DNA of 64,000 nucleotides from NCBI RefSeq assembly GCF_037038585.1, contig NC_092559.1:22802488-22866487 (forward strand), in the 5' to 3' direction. The stretch is from Patagioenas fasciata (taxonomy: Eukaryota > Chordata > Aves > Columbiformes > Columbidae). The notes beneath the pieces were generated by a model, which had not been told where the DNA came from, searched no databases, and saw only the letters and a program-made list of their open reading frames with translations. The stretch's first letter is position 1. Each line of letters opens with the position of its first letter. Of the stretch, positions 33,111 to 44,404 are shown in pieces. Position numbers and translations under genes: made by a program.

Positions 33111-33692
33111 AGAATTTTCAATTAGAGGAACTATTCCTAACCTAGCTTCTAATTTCAGTGGGTACTGTCTCAACTGTACAGGCCTGGCATCTTCCTTTAA
33201 TTCCACTTTTACAAGCTGGGCTGTTTTCAATTTCCCAGGTATGTCAGTCGCCCATACCGTGTGGATCACAGCCTCCTCCACAGCTTGTGGTATTTCCACT
33301 ACCGGGTTTTCTCTTAATAACAGAATTTGTCCCACCTTAGATTCTGGAATTTTCATTACCAGGTTTCCATTCTCAAATGTTATTACAGCATCCAATTTGG
33401 TCAATAAATCCCGTCCTAAAAGGGAAACTGGACAATCTGGAACATATAAGAACTCATGGGTTAATTCCTTTTCTCCAAAACGCAGATCTAAGGGTTGCAG
33501 GAATGGCCGTACTTCTTCCTTCCCTGTGGCACCAACAATCGTTGTCGTTTTATGACCTATTGTTCCCTGTAAAGAATTTAGCACAGAATAAGTAGCCCCT
33601 GTATCCACTAAAAATCTCACATCCTGGTCCCCCACTTGTATTGTCACAAGGGGTTCCTTATTCTGGGTATCGGTTCTTGTGCTGCCATATAG
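33111..33692 (-). pseudogene. pro: gamma-like ERV protease and RT start
   Basis: The frame continues in phase from gag after its TGA. FLVDTGATYSVL (about 33,615) is an intact retropepsin active site, and LLGRDLLTKL (about 33,410) is the conserved C-terminal helix. The segment goes on into the first residues of RT (RQYPLKLEAR) before a stop at 33,110-33,108, caused by a change of phase. Apart from that break no damage is seen. Confidence 0.85.
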
Positions 33693-33695
33693 TCA
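33690..33695 (-). promoter_or_regulatory. gag-pol stop with readthrough-type context (TGA CTA)
   Basis: The gag stop codon is TGA followed immediately by CTA, and the protease frame continues in the same phase. Gammaretroviruses make Gag-Pol by reading through one stop. UGA CUA is a known leaky context in several viral and cellular genes. Whether it functions here is inference. Confidence 0.6.
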
Positions 33696-35294
33696 ACTGT
33701 TATTATTATATTCCCCCAACACCATAGTTTGTATTGCATTCCCTGCTGCACTTGGTACCTGACTCGTGGAGCCCGGACGGTTCGGGCATTCATTTTTCCA
33801 GTGTCCTTCCTCCTTACAATAAGCACATTGATTTATACCAAGCTTTACAACAGGTCTTAAAGGAGTTCCCCGAACATTCCGAAAACCGCGCCCTCGGCCG
33901 CCTGTAGTTCCTCTGCCACGGACTTCCATTCCTATTCCCCTGCCTTGTCCTTGGACCAGGGCCAACAAGTCTTGCTGAGAACGCCTCGACTGTTCCTTTT
34001 CTCTATTATTATAAACTTTCCAGGCTGTTTCTAACATGACATCCAGATCTCGTAATTGTGCCCCCTCCAGTTTCTGTAATTTCTTCCGAATATCATCCTG
34101 AGACTGCCCCAAAAAGATTAAAGCCAACTGAACCCTTGCTTGTTCTGTTTCAATATCTAAATCCATATATCTCTTTGCAGTTTTCTTTAATCTTTCTAAA
34201 AAGGCTGAAGGGGATTCATTCTTTTCCTGCCTAACATTATACAATTTTGACCAATTCATTTGTTTTGGCATAGCAGTCTGAACACCGATCAATAACCAGT
34301 CCTGATACCTCCGGAGGCTAAGCTGACCACCTCCAGTATTATAATCCCATCTGGGATCCTCCTTTGGAAAATTTTCATCAACATTGCCACCCACTATTCC
34401 ATTCTGAATATCCTCCCTTGCTTTATCTCTTGCTACCCGTATAACCATATCCTTTTCTGTAGAATCCATTAATGTGTCAAGAATCACTTGTAAATCATCC
34501 CAATCAGGATTCTGCATTTTAATTATCATTTTAATTATCCTTGCAACCTTGTCCGGGTTTTCCCGGTAAGGACCGGCTGATTGTTTCCAGATCATTAAAT
34601 CTCCTGGCGAAAACGGGATTTTTACATAAACCGTCTCTCCCCCCACTCCTACCGCTTGTCTCAGGGGTGCTATTACATTTGGCAGTCCACCCCCCTTTTG
34701 GGCTTCCTTTTCTCTGTGCCTAGTCCTGTGGGATATTGGTGTAGTTGTTACTCCTTTTACACCGGTTGCTGCCCCCTCATCCCCACTGGAATTGATATCA
34801 CTTTCAGTGAGACGCACAGGTGCCGAGGGTTTAAGGGGTTTAGGTGCAGAGGGTTCAGTTTCTGGAGGGGCAACATCAAGACACGGCAAATCTAATTTTA
34901 AGGCATTACCGCAGCTGTTTTCTATTGCCAAACACGTCATGTATTTCTTTTCTGCCGTACAACCCATACATTTATCATTAGTACCGCCCCTCCATACTAA
35001 TATTAACCCACATTCCTTCCTCCAGTCCTGTTTTTGTACAAGATAGAAAAAGAGATCCACGTACTGTACCTCATCCCATTTACCTTCCCTTTGACAAAAC
35101 CTCATTAATTCATTAATAGTTCCAGGTTCTAAAGTACCCTCCGGCGGCCACCGTATTTCATTAGGCAAGTCATATTCAGGCCAGCAGTGAGTACAATATT
35201 CAGTTAACTTCTTTTTACTCATTGATTGTCCAAATCCAGCCTCCTTCCAATGTTTCAACAAACAGTCTAATGGTGACATCTTTGTATCGCTCAT
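33693..35294 (-). CDS. gag: gamma-like ERV gag, intact frame
   Basis: I choose the ATG at 35,294 (MSDTKMSPLDC), since the 17 upstream codons of the open frame look like leader. About 534 codons. The matrix-like N-terminus is followed by a proline-rich middle. The capsid has a gamma-type major homology region (QEKNESPSAFLERLK, about 34,235-34,190). A charged coiled segment and an Arg/Gly-rich nucleocapsid follow, with one CCHC knuckle (CAYCKEEGHWKNEC, about 33,830-33,790). No Met-Gly myristoylation signal. It ends at TGA 33,695-33,693. It would encode the particle's structural protein; expression is unknown. Confidence 0.88.
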   Translation of the reverse strand: MSDTKMSPLDCLLKHWKEAGFGQSMSKKKLTEYCTHCWPEYDLPNEIRWPPEGTLEPGTINELMRFCQREGKWDEVQYVDLFFYLVQKQDWRKECGLILVWRGGTNDKCMGCTAEKKYMTCLAIENSCGNALKLDLPCLDVAPPETEPSAPKPLKPSAPVRLTESDINSSGDEGAATGVKGVTTTPISHRTRHREKEAQKGGGLPNVIAPLRQAVGVGGETVYVKIPFSPGDLMIWKQSAGPYRENPDKVARIIKMIIKMQNPDWDDLQVILDTLMDSTEKDMVIRVARDKAREDIQNGIVGGNVDENFPKEDPRWDYNTGGGQLSLRRYQDWLLIGVQTAMPKQMNWSKLYNVRQEKNESPSAFLERLKKTAKRYMDLDIETEQARVQLALIFLGQSQDDIRKKLQKLEGAQLRDLDVMLETAWKVYNNREKEQSRRSQQDLLALVQGQGRGIGMEVRGRGTTGGRGRGFRNVRGTPLRPVVKLGINQCAYCKEEGHWKNECPNRPGSTSQVPSAAGNAIQTMVLGEYNNNS

Positions 35295-35843
35295 ATCAAC
35301 ACAAAAGGGTAACACACAGGCGATTAACACAGAAGGATAACACACAGATAACTTTACCAGAACAACAGTAAAGACGGATCAAATCACCAGTTTCAACAGC
35401 AAATACAGATCAAATTACCAAGGCTACAGACCAGGTGCTGAACAACATAGATAACCAGACCAGGTGCACGCAAATAACCAGACCAGACCAGGTGCCGAGC
35501 CTGTGGCTTAAATAACCAAACCAGATGCCAAACCTGCAGAGGTTTCCCTCTAACGGACGGCTGCCTAGGCAATACCTCAGGAGCTCCCTGCCCAACTGAG
35601 CATGGCTTTCGCTGTGTCTGATCGACAGGCTACCAGATGTCTGACCAGCAGGCTACCAGACCAGAACCAGACCAGATGGGTACCCAATAATCCATGTAAA
35701 GCAACAGATAAAGCACCTTCTTACCAATCAGAGGTCCATCGTGAGCAGCGGAGAGCTGGTCGCGTCCGATGCACTCCCCAAGAATACCTCGGTGCTAGCT
35801 GGAGCAGGATCGAGACACGATCTGTCTCAGCAATGCCCGCGAG
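35295..35843 (-). other. leader of the gamma-like ERV
   Basis: About 550 bases between primer site and gag, with repeated CAGACCAG-like words (35,440-35,680). No gene is seen. In this class the leader normally carries the packaging signal, but no specific structure can be asserted here. Confidence 0.5.
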
Positions 35844-35861
35844 GTCCCATCTGGGTCACCA
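35844..35861 (-). promoter_or_regulatory. primer binding site of the gamma-like ERV
   Basis: TGGTGACCCAGATGGGAC on the minus strand, three bases after the LTR end. It begins like the tRNA-Trp site (TGGTGACCC) but differs at four of 18 positions, so the primer tRNA is unresolved. Confidence 0.6.
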
Positions 35862-35864
35862 AAA

Positions 35865-36295
35865 TGTTAGCAATCAGGACACATAACCACGGACGTAGTT
35901 ATATGCGGTGCTTTATTTCAGCGCTGGGAAACCAGGGGTTCGCACCCAAAGCTGGCTTCGAACAGGTGATTCAGACTACACCTTATTATACAAGTTAGTC
36001 ACATACATATTCATTACAACCCCTGACAACCATTAGCATATTCCACACCTATTCTAACACAAACTTCCTATCTAAAAGATGCTATGTTTACCAGTTATTT
36101 TCTAAGGTACCAACTTTAAAAGAATATATCGTAAATCTCTGTCCACCTTAAGAATAAGGCTCGGTTACAGTTACCTGCCTTATAAGAATATACCATAAAT
36201 CTATGTCAACTTTAAGAATAGAGTTTGGTTACTGAATACAAGAATTCCATGGTTACAAGGTTGGTTGCTATCTTAATGTTAATCCAACTGTAACA
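35865..36295 (-). mobile_element. 5' LTR of the gamma-like ERV
   Basis: On the minus strand it starts TGTTACAG at 36,295 and ends GCTAACA at 35,865, about 431 bp. AATAAA is at about 35,912-35,907 and a TATA-like TATAATAAGG near 35,990-35,980. The partner LTR is not in the window, so its age cannot be estimated from LTR divergence. Confidence 0.82.
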
Positions 36296-36661
36296 GATCC
36301 AGCGATATCCAGGGTAGAGCTAGTGAAGACCCATCCTGACCTGTTCCATAAGGGAACATGGAAGGAAACATCTTGTAAAGTTGATTCTGTTACTAACACA
36401 GTGATTGTGAACCTGGGTCCTCTTCTCTGTACATGGTCACCTTTAATCCAGTGTGATGAGATGGTTAGGTCTCAGACTGCTGAGTTGGTTAAAACTGGCA
36501 TATCTCCTGTCCTGTGCCCAAGTTTCTGTTATCTAGTTCACCCAGGGATGCACCAAAGAATTATTACCTTTGCAATTATTATTATCTTTATTATCTTTAT
36601 TATCTTTAAATCTTTAAGTGTTAGTTCTTTAAGTGTTCATTAGTTAATTGTTAAATCCCTG
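36296..36661 (+). pseudogene. possible env tail upstream of the tandem LTRs
   Basis: A plus frame from 36,323 to 36,641 ends in a very hydrophobic Ile/Phe-rich segment (FAIIIIFIIFIIF) encoded by a TTATTATCT tandem run (36,577-36,610). Position just before an LTR suggests the membrane anchor of an env, but the hydrophobic stretch could simply be the product of the simple repeat. No other env feature is visible. Confidence 0.3.
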
Positions 36662-37051
36662 TGTCATTCCCCTGTGGGAAACTACAGCAGGTCTGTGGAA
36701 TCCTTCACAGAGAGTATGGGAATAGAGATCAGCCTTGAAGATATTAAGGTTTAGCCTTGAGAATGATGGGACTAAAGGAGTATCCAGAGATATTTAGTTG
36801 TACCCATGAGAGAGAAGGGATATACCCTGAGAGAGAAGGGATGTACCCGTGAGAGAAAGGGAGTAGAAGAGTAACATGGATGATAGCAAAATTAGCCAAT
36901 GGGATGTTACTGCTGTACCTTGTAACCAATAGTGAAGAGACACATGAATTGGTAGAAATGTATAAAAATGCACTTGTAGCAAGAAATGGCATCTACTACT
37001 TTCATCCTGGAAGAACTTGGTCTATGTCATTTGTCCATCTCAGCCATGACA
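36662..37051 (+). mobile_element. LTR 1 of a tandem LTR pair
   Basis: Starts TGTCATTCCCCTGTGGG and ends CAGCCATGACA. It contains AGCCAATGGG and GTATAAAAATGC in U3, and the conserved R-U5 GGCATCTACTACTTTC. Orientation is plus. It has a short internal duplication of GAGAGAAGGGAT words (about 36,808-36,860) missing from LTR 2. Its last five bases are also the first five of LTR 2. Confidence 0.8.
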
Positions 37052-37396
37052 TTCCCCCTGTGGGGGACTACGGTGGGTCCGTGGATTCCCTGACCGAGGG
37101 CATGGGAACAGACATTAGCCTTGAAGATATGAAGGCCTACCTGTGAGAAAGATGGGAGTAAAGGAGTATCCAGAGAAGCTAAGGATGTACTCGTGATAGA
37201 GAAGGGAGTAGAAGAGTAACATTGATGATAGCAAAAGTAGCCAATGGGATGTTACTGCTGTAACTTGTAACGAATAGTGAAGAGACACATGAATTGGTAA
37301 AACTGTATAAAAATGCACTTGTGACAATAAATGGCATCTACTACTTTCATCCTGGAAGAACTTGGTCTGTGTCATTTGTCCGTCTCATCCACGACA
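37047..37396 (+). mobile_element. LTR 2 of a tandem LTR pair
   Basis: Starts TGACATTCCCCCTGTGGG and ends TCCACGACA. CAAT, TATA (GTATAAAAATGC) and AATAAA signals are in order. Same family as LTR 1 and as the U5 end of the ERV-D LTR. No primer site follows; minus-strand pol sequence begins right after it. Confidence 0.8.
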
Positions 37397-38997
37397 TCCC
37401 CCCTTTTCTAAGAGGTTAGCAAATTCTTTTACTAAGGTGATGATTCTTTATGTTTTTCCAATGCCGAGATCACTTTCTGATGTGCCTTGATATGCGTGAT
37501 TGCCACCTTCTTAGGAAGTTCAGCTGCCAATATTTCTTCTGCATTTTTGATATGTTTGCCTTGAGAGTTCAAGAGTCCATTTTCCTTCCAAATAGTTCTG
37601 TGTGCAAGCACGATCCTGAAAGCATACTTAGAGTCCGTATAAAAGTCCACAGCTAGTTCCAGAGCACAAGTAAGGGCGATTATTACTGCCTTTTGTGCTG
37701 AGATACTTTTAGGCAGAGGTCCAGATTCCATTACTTCATGGCTACTAATTATAGCATAACCAGCATGCCTTTCACCGTTCAGGATATTGCTACTTTCATC
37801 CATAAAGCAGTTCTCAGTGTTCTCCATAGGATTGTCCTTTAGATCTTGTTGGCTGGAGTATTTTTCTTCATTGTTTTCCAGGCAATTATGATGAACTGGT
37901 TTTCCAATGTGACCACTGAGGAAAGAAGTCGGATTGACAATGTTAGTGACCATGATTTAGCCTGATATTTGAGAAATCTTTGTGGGGAAAGCCAATGTCC
38001 CCCTTTTCACCTAGAACTGTAGACACTGTATGGGATACTAGCACAGTCATTTTCTGTCCCATGGTATATTTCCGGGCCTCCTGTATGTTCAGTACCACTG
38101 CTGTAACTGCCTGTAGGAATCCAGGCCACCCTTTTGCTTTTGCGTCTAATTGTTTGAAGAAATAGGCTGCTGCTCATCGGTATGGGCCAAGATTCTGTGC
38201 CAGTATACCAAAGGCTATTCCCTGCTTCTCATGAGAGAATAGAAAAAATGGTTTACTCACATCTGGGAGTCCTAAAGCAGGCGCTGTCATCAAAGCCTTA
38301 CCAAGTTCTTCAAAGGCTTGTGTAGCTCCTTTATTCCATTGCAGGTGTTCCTGATCTGTGGCTGCTAGTACAAACAATGGCTTGACAAGCAATCCATAAT
38401 CATAAATCCACAACCGGCACCACCCTGTCATGCCCAAAAAGGGTCCGTCATTCTTTTTCAGTTTGAGGCTTCGGAGTTTGGCATATAGGCTCCTCTCGAG
38501 CCTGTCCCAGGGTCCTTTGCCCTGCACTAATTTCATAGTCCAAATAAGTTACTTGTTGCTGCATCATCTGGGCTTTCTTCTGTGATACCCAATATCCTTG
38601 GAGCCACAAAAAGTTCAGTAGACTTACAGTTCAGGTTATGCACGTCTTATTTGTTCGGGTAGCGATCAAAATGTTATCCCCATATTGTAGCATCTGTCCT
38701 TCATCAGATGGGGCTTCCCAAGATTCAAGATCTTTAGCAAGCTGATTTCCAAATATTGTCAGACTGTTCTTAAATCCTTGTGGCAACAAAATCCATGTGA
38801 GCTGGGTTTTACATAAATATTATCTGGCTGACTTCATGGAGAGAGAGTCAAAAAGGTATCTTTTAAATCTAAAACTGTAATCCAAATCAAATTAGAGTTA
38901 ATACAGTCAGTAAGTTGTATGGGTTTACTACCACCGGGCAGAGGTCCTCTGTTATTCTGTTTATAACCCAATTTGTACGAATTTCTCTATTACCAGC
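37397..38997 (-). pseudogene. pol: older gamma-like pol remnant (RT to RNase H)
   Basis: On the minus strand the frames 38,536-38,174 and 37,953-37,432 resemble the pol at 31,480-33,110: FLGMTGWCRLWIYDYGLL, PALGLPDVSKPF, then RNase H FMDESS and FYTDSKYAF. The RT active site reads YGDN instead of YVDD (about 38,684-38,673), and the RNase H Glu position has Val (QKAVIIAL). Several stops and frameshifts. A solo LTR at 38,998 cuts its upstream side. Clearly an older relative of the neighbouring ERV. Confidence 0.8.
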
Positions 38998-39332
38998 TGT
39001 GGAGGGGTTTGGTTATATGGAGATATGTTGTTGAATTAGTCAGGCCCAAAGGAATCTCAAGGCCACTTGGAGAAATTGAGAACAGAATCTTCTGTGAGAA
39101 AGAGGGGCGTTTCTTCATTAACAGGGCCTCAGCATGGCGTCAGTCATCGGATCTATCATCGGTGGGGCTCCAGCATGTGGACTGCCTGTGATACTTATTT
39201 AACGAATCCATGCTTGGAGCGTGGATGCGTGATTAGAGAATAGTTGCGTATATAAGGAGGTTTGTTTCTGTAATAAATGGCTTTGTGTGATTCACATTGA
39301 ATTGGAATGCTGAGTCCTTTATTGCTCCAACA
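38998..39332 (+). mobile_element. solo LTR, same family as 9,020-9,347
   Basis: Starts TGTGGAGGGG and ends CTCCAACA, with TATATAAG near 39,249 and AATAAA near 39,272. The flanks ACCAGC (38,992-38,997) and ACCGAC (39,333-39,338) agree at four of six positions, compatible with a decayed 6-bp target duplication. Confidence 0.82.
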
Positions 39333-39782
39333 ACCGACTGAATTAGGGATCAGAGTTCAACAACTTAAATACTTTCCCGGTCTCAAAATTATTAGATAAT
39401 AATAAAAGCAAATTAACTTAAAGTGCTGTATCAAATCCTATTTTCCAAGTTCTGTGGAACAACATTTAATTGCCACTCATTGATATAAACCCACATTCAA
39501 ACCACAAGTTGATACAGGGAATTGACAATTAACTAATTAAAACGCAAAGAACTAACCCTTTAACCCACATCACTATTGTCTAGCCTTGCTTAACTCTGTG
39601 TAACTTACTGTACAAAAAACAGGACTTCACTGACGCCTTCACTGCATTTAAACAAGCTCACAGCTCCTGGAAATTTACACACGTATTAGGTGAAATGATT
39701 CCCTGTGTCTCCAGCGCCGTAAATAAATATGTAAATACATACCTTCCTAACAATTCAAGGGTTTTAAGGTCATTTCCGTGCC
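39333..39782. other. anonymous repeat-derived sequence
   Basis: No gene. Bases about 39,360-39,560 are a diverged relative of about 19,680-19,850 in the left arm (shared GGTCTCAAAA, GCAAATTAACTTA, CAAGTTCTG, ACATTTAATTGC-like words). It ends where the minisatellite begins. Confidence 0.5.
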
Positions 39783-41756
39783 TCAGTAGGGTCTGATGGA
39801 AGCCAACAAAACGCAACAGAGCCTGAAAAAGCTGAACAAAGCATTACAGAGCACAACAGGGCCTGAGAAAGCTTGACAGCGCCTTACAGATTCCGACAGA
39901 ACCTGACAAACCCCGACCGGGTCAAACAATTCTTGAAAGAGCCCAGAAGTGCCCAATGGAGCCTGACACAGCTCGACAAAACCCAACATAGCATGAAAAA
40001 ACCCAACTGAGCCCTACAACTCCTGACAGACCCTGACAGGGATCAAAAAATCCTGACAAAGCTTGGCAGAACCTGGAAAATCCTGGTAGGGCAGAAAGAG
40101 CACAAAGGAGCTTGACAGAGCCTGACAGAGGCTGACAGGGCATGACACAGATTGATAGTGCACTACATGTTCCAAAAAAGCCCAACAAACCTGATATGGC
40201 CCGACAGACCACAACAGAGCCCGAGAAAGCCCAACAGATCCCGGCAGATCCTGAGAGAACCTGACAGGACCTGATAGAGCATGACAGGGCCCAACAAAGA
40301 CCAACAGAGGTTGACAGGGCCTGACAGATCCTGACAGAACCTGACAGAGACTGCCAGGAACTGAAAGAGATTGATAGGGCCTGACAGAGCATGTCAGGGC
40401 CTAACAGAGCCTACCAGAAACTGAGAGAGCCCGCAAGGGCATGACAGAACCTGACAGACTTCGACAAAGCTTGACAGAGCCCAACAGCACCTGAGAAAGC
40501 CTGACAGAGCCCGACACAGTCTCACAGGGCCCAAAAAAAGCCCGACAGAACCCAACAGGGCCTGACAGAGCCCAACAGAACTCGACAGGGCCAGACAAAT
40601 CCCAACAGCACCTTACAGCAAACTATAGTGTCCAGTAGGGCCTGACAGAGACTGACAAAATGGAACAGAGCCTGAATGAGCTCAACAAAGCATTACAGAG
40701 CACGACAGGGCCTGACACAGCTTGACAGAGCCTTACAGATCCCGACAGATCCCCACAGAGACAGACAGAAGCCGACAAAGCCCGATATTGCCCATCACAG
40801 CCCGAAAATGCTCTAGAGAGCCCGACTTAGATAGACAGAGCCAGTAACGATCTAAGAGACCTAGGCAAGGCTTGACAAGGCCCTACAGAGCCTGACAGGG
40901 CAAGAAACAGATTGACAGTGCCCTATATGCCCCAAAAAAGCACGATAAACCTTGATATGACCCAACAGACCACGATAGAGACCGAAAAAGCCTTATAAAG
41001 CCCGACAGAACCTGACAGAGCCTGACAAGGCCTGACAGAGCATGACAGGGCTTTACAGAGCCTGACAAAGCCTGGTAGGGCAGAAAGAGCCCAAAGGAGC
41101 TTGACAGAGACCGACAGCACCTCACAGAGCCTGAGACAAACCAACAGATCTCAACAAAACCTCACAGAGACCGACAGGGCCTGAAAGAGCCTGACAAAAC
41201 CTGACAAAGACTGACAGAGCCCTACAGACCCTGACAGAGCCTGACAAAGTCCAACAGAGCCCGACAAAACTCAACAGAGTCCTACAAATCCTGACATTGC
41301 CTGACAGACCCTGATCAAACCCGAGAAAGCCTAGCAGAGCCTGATAGAGCCTGACAAAACCTGACAGAGCCCAAGAGAGCTCCATAAAGCTTGACAGAGC
41401 CCACCAGGCCTTGACACAGCATGATAGGGCCTGCCAGAGCCCAACACAGCTCAACAGGGTTCGACAAATCCTCTTAGCACCTGATAGTGAACTATAGAGC
41501 CCAGCAAGACATGACAGAGGCTGACAAAGTGCGACACGAACTAGAAGAGCTGAAGAAAGCATTACAGAGTGTGACAGGGCCTGAAACAGCTTGACAGAGC
41601 CTTACAGATCGCGACAGAGCCCAACAGGGCTAAACAGAACTTAAAAGAGCCAGACAGAGCCTAGCACATCTTGACAGAACCTTACAGATTGCGACAGAAC
41701 CTGACAGAGCCCGAGAGAACCCAACAAAGCTTGAAAGAGCCAAAAAGCACCTAGTC
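39783..41756 (-). repeat. 10-bp minisatellite, minus-oriented block
   Basis: About 2 kb of degenerate units written CCTGACAGAG on the plus strand. A recognisable landmark (GCATTACAGAG) recurs at 39,841, 40,690 and 41,559, giving a higher-order spacing of 849 and 869 bp. Confidence 0.92.
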
Positions 41757-44260
41757 ATGCTCTGTCAGGCCCTGTCGGGTTCTGTCCGGATCTGTCAGGA
41801 TCTGTAGGACTCTGTCATACTTTGTCAGGCCCTATCATGTTCTTTCACGATCTGTAGAGCTTTGTTAGGCCCTGTTGTGCTCTGTCAAGCAATGTCAGGA
41901 TCTGTCAGGATCTGTCGGGTTCTGTTGGGCTTTCTGCAGCGTTGTCAGGCTCTGTTGTGATCTCTCGTGCCATATCAGCCTATGTCGGGCTATTTTGGGG
42001 TATATAGGGCACTGTTAATCTGTGTCATACCCTATCAGGCTCTGTCAGGCTTTGTCAAGCTCTGTCCAGGTCTTTTAGGCCATCACGGGCTCTATGTATC
42101 TATGTCGTGTTTTTCAGAGCATTTTTGGGCTGTGATTTGTTTTATCAGGCTTTGTCAGCTTCTGTCTAAGTCTGTGAGGCATGTTCAGGCTCTGCCAGGT
42201 TTTTTGGGCTCTGTCAGGCCCCATCAAGCGTTGTTGGGCAATGCTGATCTTTGTTGGGCTTTTTTGATCCCTGACGGGCTTTGTCAGTCTCTGTCAGGCT
42301 TTGACGACATCTGTCAGGACATGTGGGACTCTGTAAGCCCCTTTTGGGTTAAGTTGGTCTCTGTCACAATCTGTCAGGCTCTGCTTGGCTTTGTCAGGCT
42401 CTGTTTGGCTCTGTAGGTCTCTGTCAATCCCTGTCAGGTTTTGTCAGGCTCTTCCAGGCCCTGTCGGTCTCTGTGTGCCTTTGTCAAGAAACGTCGGACT
42501 CTGTCAGGCTCTGTCAGGCTCTGTATGTCTCTGTCAAGTTTTTTTGGGCTCTTTCTGCCCTACCAGTCTTTTTCAGGCTCTGTAAAGACCTGTCATGTTC
42601 TGTCAGGCCCTGTTGGGTTCTGTCGGTTTTGTCAGGTATTTCAAACCCTGTCCAGCTCTATCAGGCTTTTTCAGGCACTGTCGGGCTTTCCTGCTCTTAT
42701 TCAGGCTTTGTTGGGCTCTGTTAGTCTTCCTCAAGGTCTATCAAGCTCTGTGAGGACATTTCAAGATTTGTAGGGCTCTGTTGTGTTTTGTCAGGCTCTA
42801 TTGGGTATTGTCGAGCTCTGTCAGGCTCTATTGGGTGCTGTTGGGTACTTTCAAGCTTTGTTGGGCCCTGTCAGGCTCTATCAGATTCTGTTGGGATTTG
42901 TAAAGCTCTGTCAAGCTGTGTCAGGCCCTGTCGTGCTCTGTAATGCTTTGTTGAGCTATTTCAGTCTCTGTCACTCTTTCTCAGCCTGTCAGGTCCTGCT
43001 GGACTCTATAGTTCGCTGTCAGGTGTTGTCTGGATTTATAAGGTCCTGTTGACTACTGTCGGTCTCTGTCAGGTCCCGTTGTGCTCTGTCAAGCTTTCTT
43101 GGGCCCTGTAAGACTTTTTTAAGCTCTGTCAGGCTTTCTCAGTTTCTGTTTGGCCCTGTAAAGATTTGTCGAAGTCTGTCTGGCTCATTCAGGCTCTATC
43201 ATGCCCTGGCGGTCACTCTCAGTTTCTGGTAAACTCTTTCATGCCCTGTCAAGCTATTTCAGGCTCTGTCACGCTTTATCTGACTCTATTGGGCCTTGTC
43301 GAGTTTGTTGTGCACTGTCAGGCTTCGTTGGACTATGTCAGTTCCTGTCAGGTTCTGTTGGGCTCTTTCAAGCTCTGTCTGGCCCTGTCGGGCTCTGTCT
43401 ACATCTGTAAGGATCTGTCAAGCTGTGTCAGGACCTATCAGGCTCTGTAGCAATGCTTTGTTGAGTTCTTTAGTCTCTGTCACACTTTTTTAGCCTCTCT
43501 CAGGTCCTGACGGGCTCTATCATTCGCTATCAGGCGCTGTTAGGATTTGTCGAACCCTGTTGAGCTGTTTTGGACTCTGTCACGCCCTGGTGGGCTGTGT
43601 CTAGCTTTATCAAGCTCTGATGGGCTCTGTCAGGTTTTGTCAGGCCCTGTCAGTCTCTTGCAGGATCTTTCAGTGCTTGGCGGGCTCTGTGGGGTTTGGT
43701 CAGGATCTGTCAGGCCCTGTCGGGCTCTGTCAGGTTTTGTCGGGCTCTATCAGTCTCTTGCGGGCTCTGTAAGTCCCTGGAGGGCTCTGTCAGGTTCTGT
43801 CAGAATGTGTCAGGCCCTGTCGGGTTCTGTCAGGATCTGTCTAGCTTTTTTGGGCTCTGTCATCCTCTGTCAGGTCCTGTCAGGTTCTGTCAGGATCTCT
43901 CAGGATCTGTTGGGATTTCCCAGGATTTTTTGGGCTCTGTAGTGATCTGTCAGGCCTTATCAGGCTTTGTCAGTGTTTTTTGGGACAGGTGGGGCACTGT
44001 TAATCTGTGTCATACCCTGTCTGGCTCTGTCAGGCCTTGTCAAGCTCTGTCCAGGTCTTTTAGGCCATGACAGGCTCCGTCTATCTACGTGAGGATCTCT
44101 AGGTAATTTTCGAGCTGTGATGGTCTCTATCAGTCTTTGTTGGCTTCTGTCTGACTCTGTGGGTCCTACTCGGGCTCTGTCAGGTTTATTTGGGCTCTAT
44201 CAGGACGTGTCAAGTGTTGTTGTGCAGTATTAAGGTTTGTTGGGCTTTTTTGATCCCGGT
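41757..44260 (+). repeat. 10-bp minisatellite, plus-oriented block
   Basis: The same unit in the opposite sense (CTCTGTCAGG). The switch from the preceding block occurs within a few bases of 41,757. The reverse complement of the landmark appears near 42,936 and 43,443. Frames with decapeptide repeats such as LSGSVRLCQA are a by-product of the unit. Confidence 0.92.
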
Positions 44261-44404
44261 AGGGCCTGACAGAGACTGATAAAGCATGACAGAGTCTGAA
44301 AGAGCTCAGCAAAGCATTGCAGAGCATGACAGGGCTTGACACAGCTTGACAGAGCCTTACAGATCTCGACAGAACCTGATAGAACCCTAGCAGGCCCCAA
44401 AGAG
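44261..44404 (-). repeat. 144-bp inverted module inside the minisatellite
   Basis: A short block in the minus sense (GCCTGACAGAG...), flanked on both sides by plus-sense units. It carries the landmark GCATTGCAGAG at 44,314, where the higher-order period predicts one, but reversed. Confidence 0.85.

Larger units (their letters stand above)
31480..36295 (-). mobile_element. gammaretrovirus-like ERV, 3' half lost in the gap
   Basis: 5' LTR, primer site, leader, gag and pol (protease, RT, most of RNase H) lie in order on the minus strand; the gap removes integrase, env and the 3' LTR. Gag and pol share one frame, separated by a single stop, which is the gammaretrovirus layout. One gag frame of 534 codons is intact and pol has only one visible frameshift, so this is a comparatively young insertion. 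Confidence 0.88.

Noticed and set aside
31288..33111. A 607-codon frame crossing the N run
   Set aside because: The last residues come from minisatellite on the other side of an unknown-size gap. The gene is considered truncated at 31,480.
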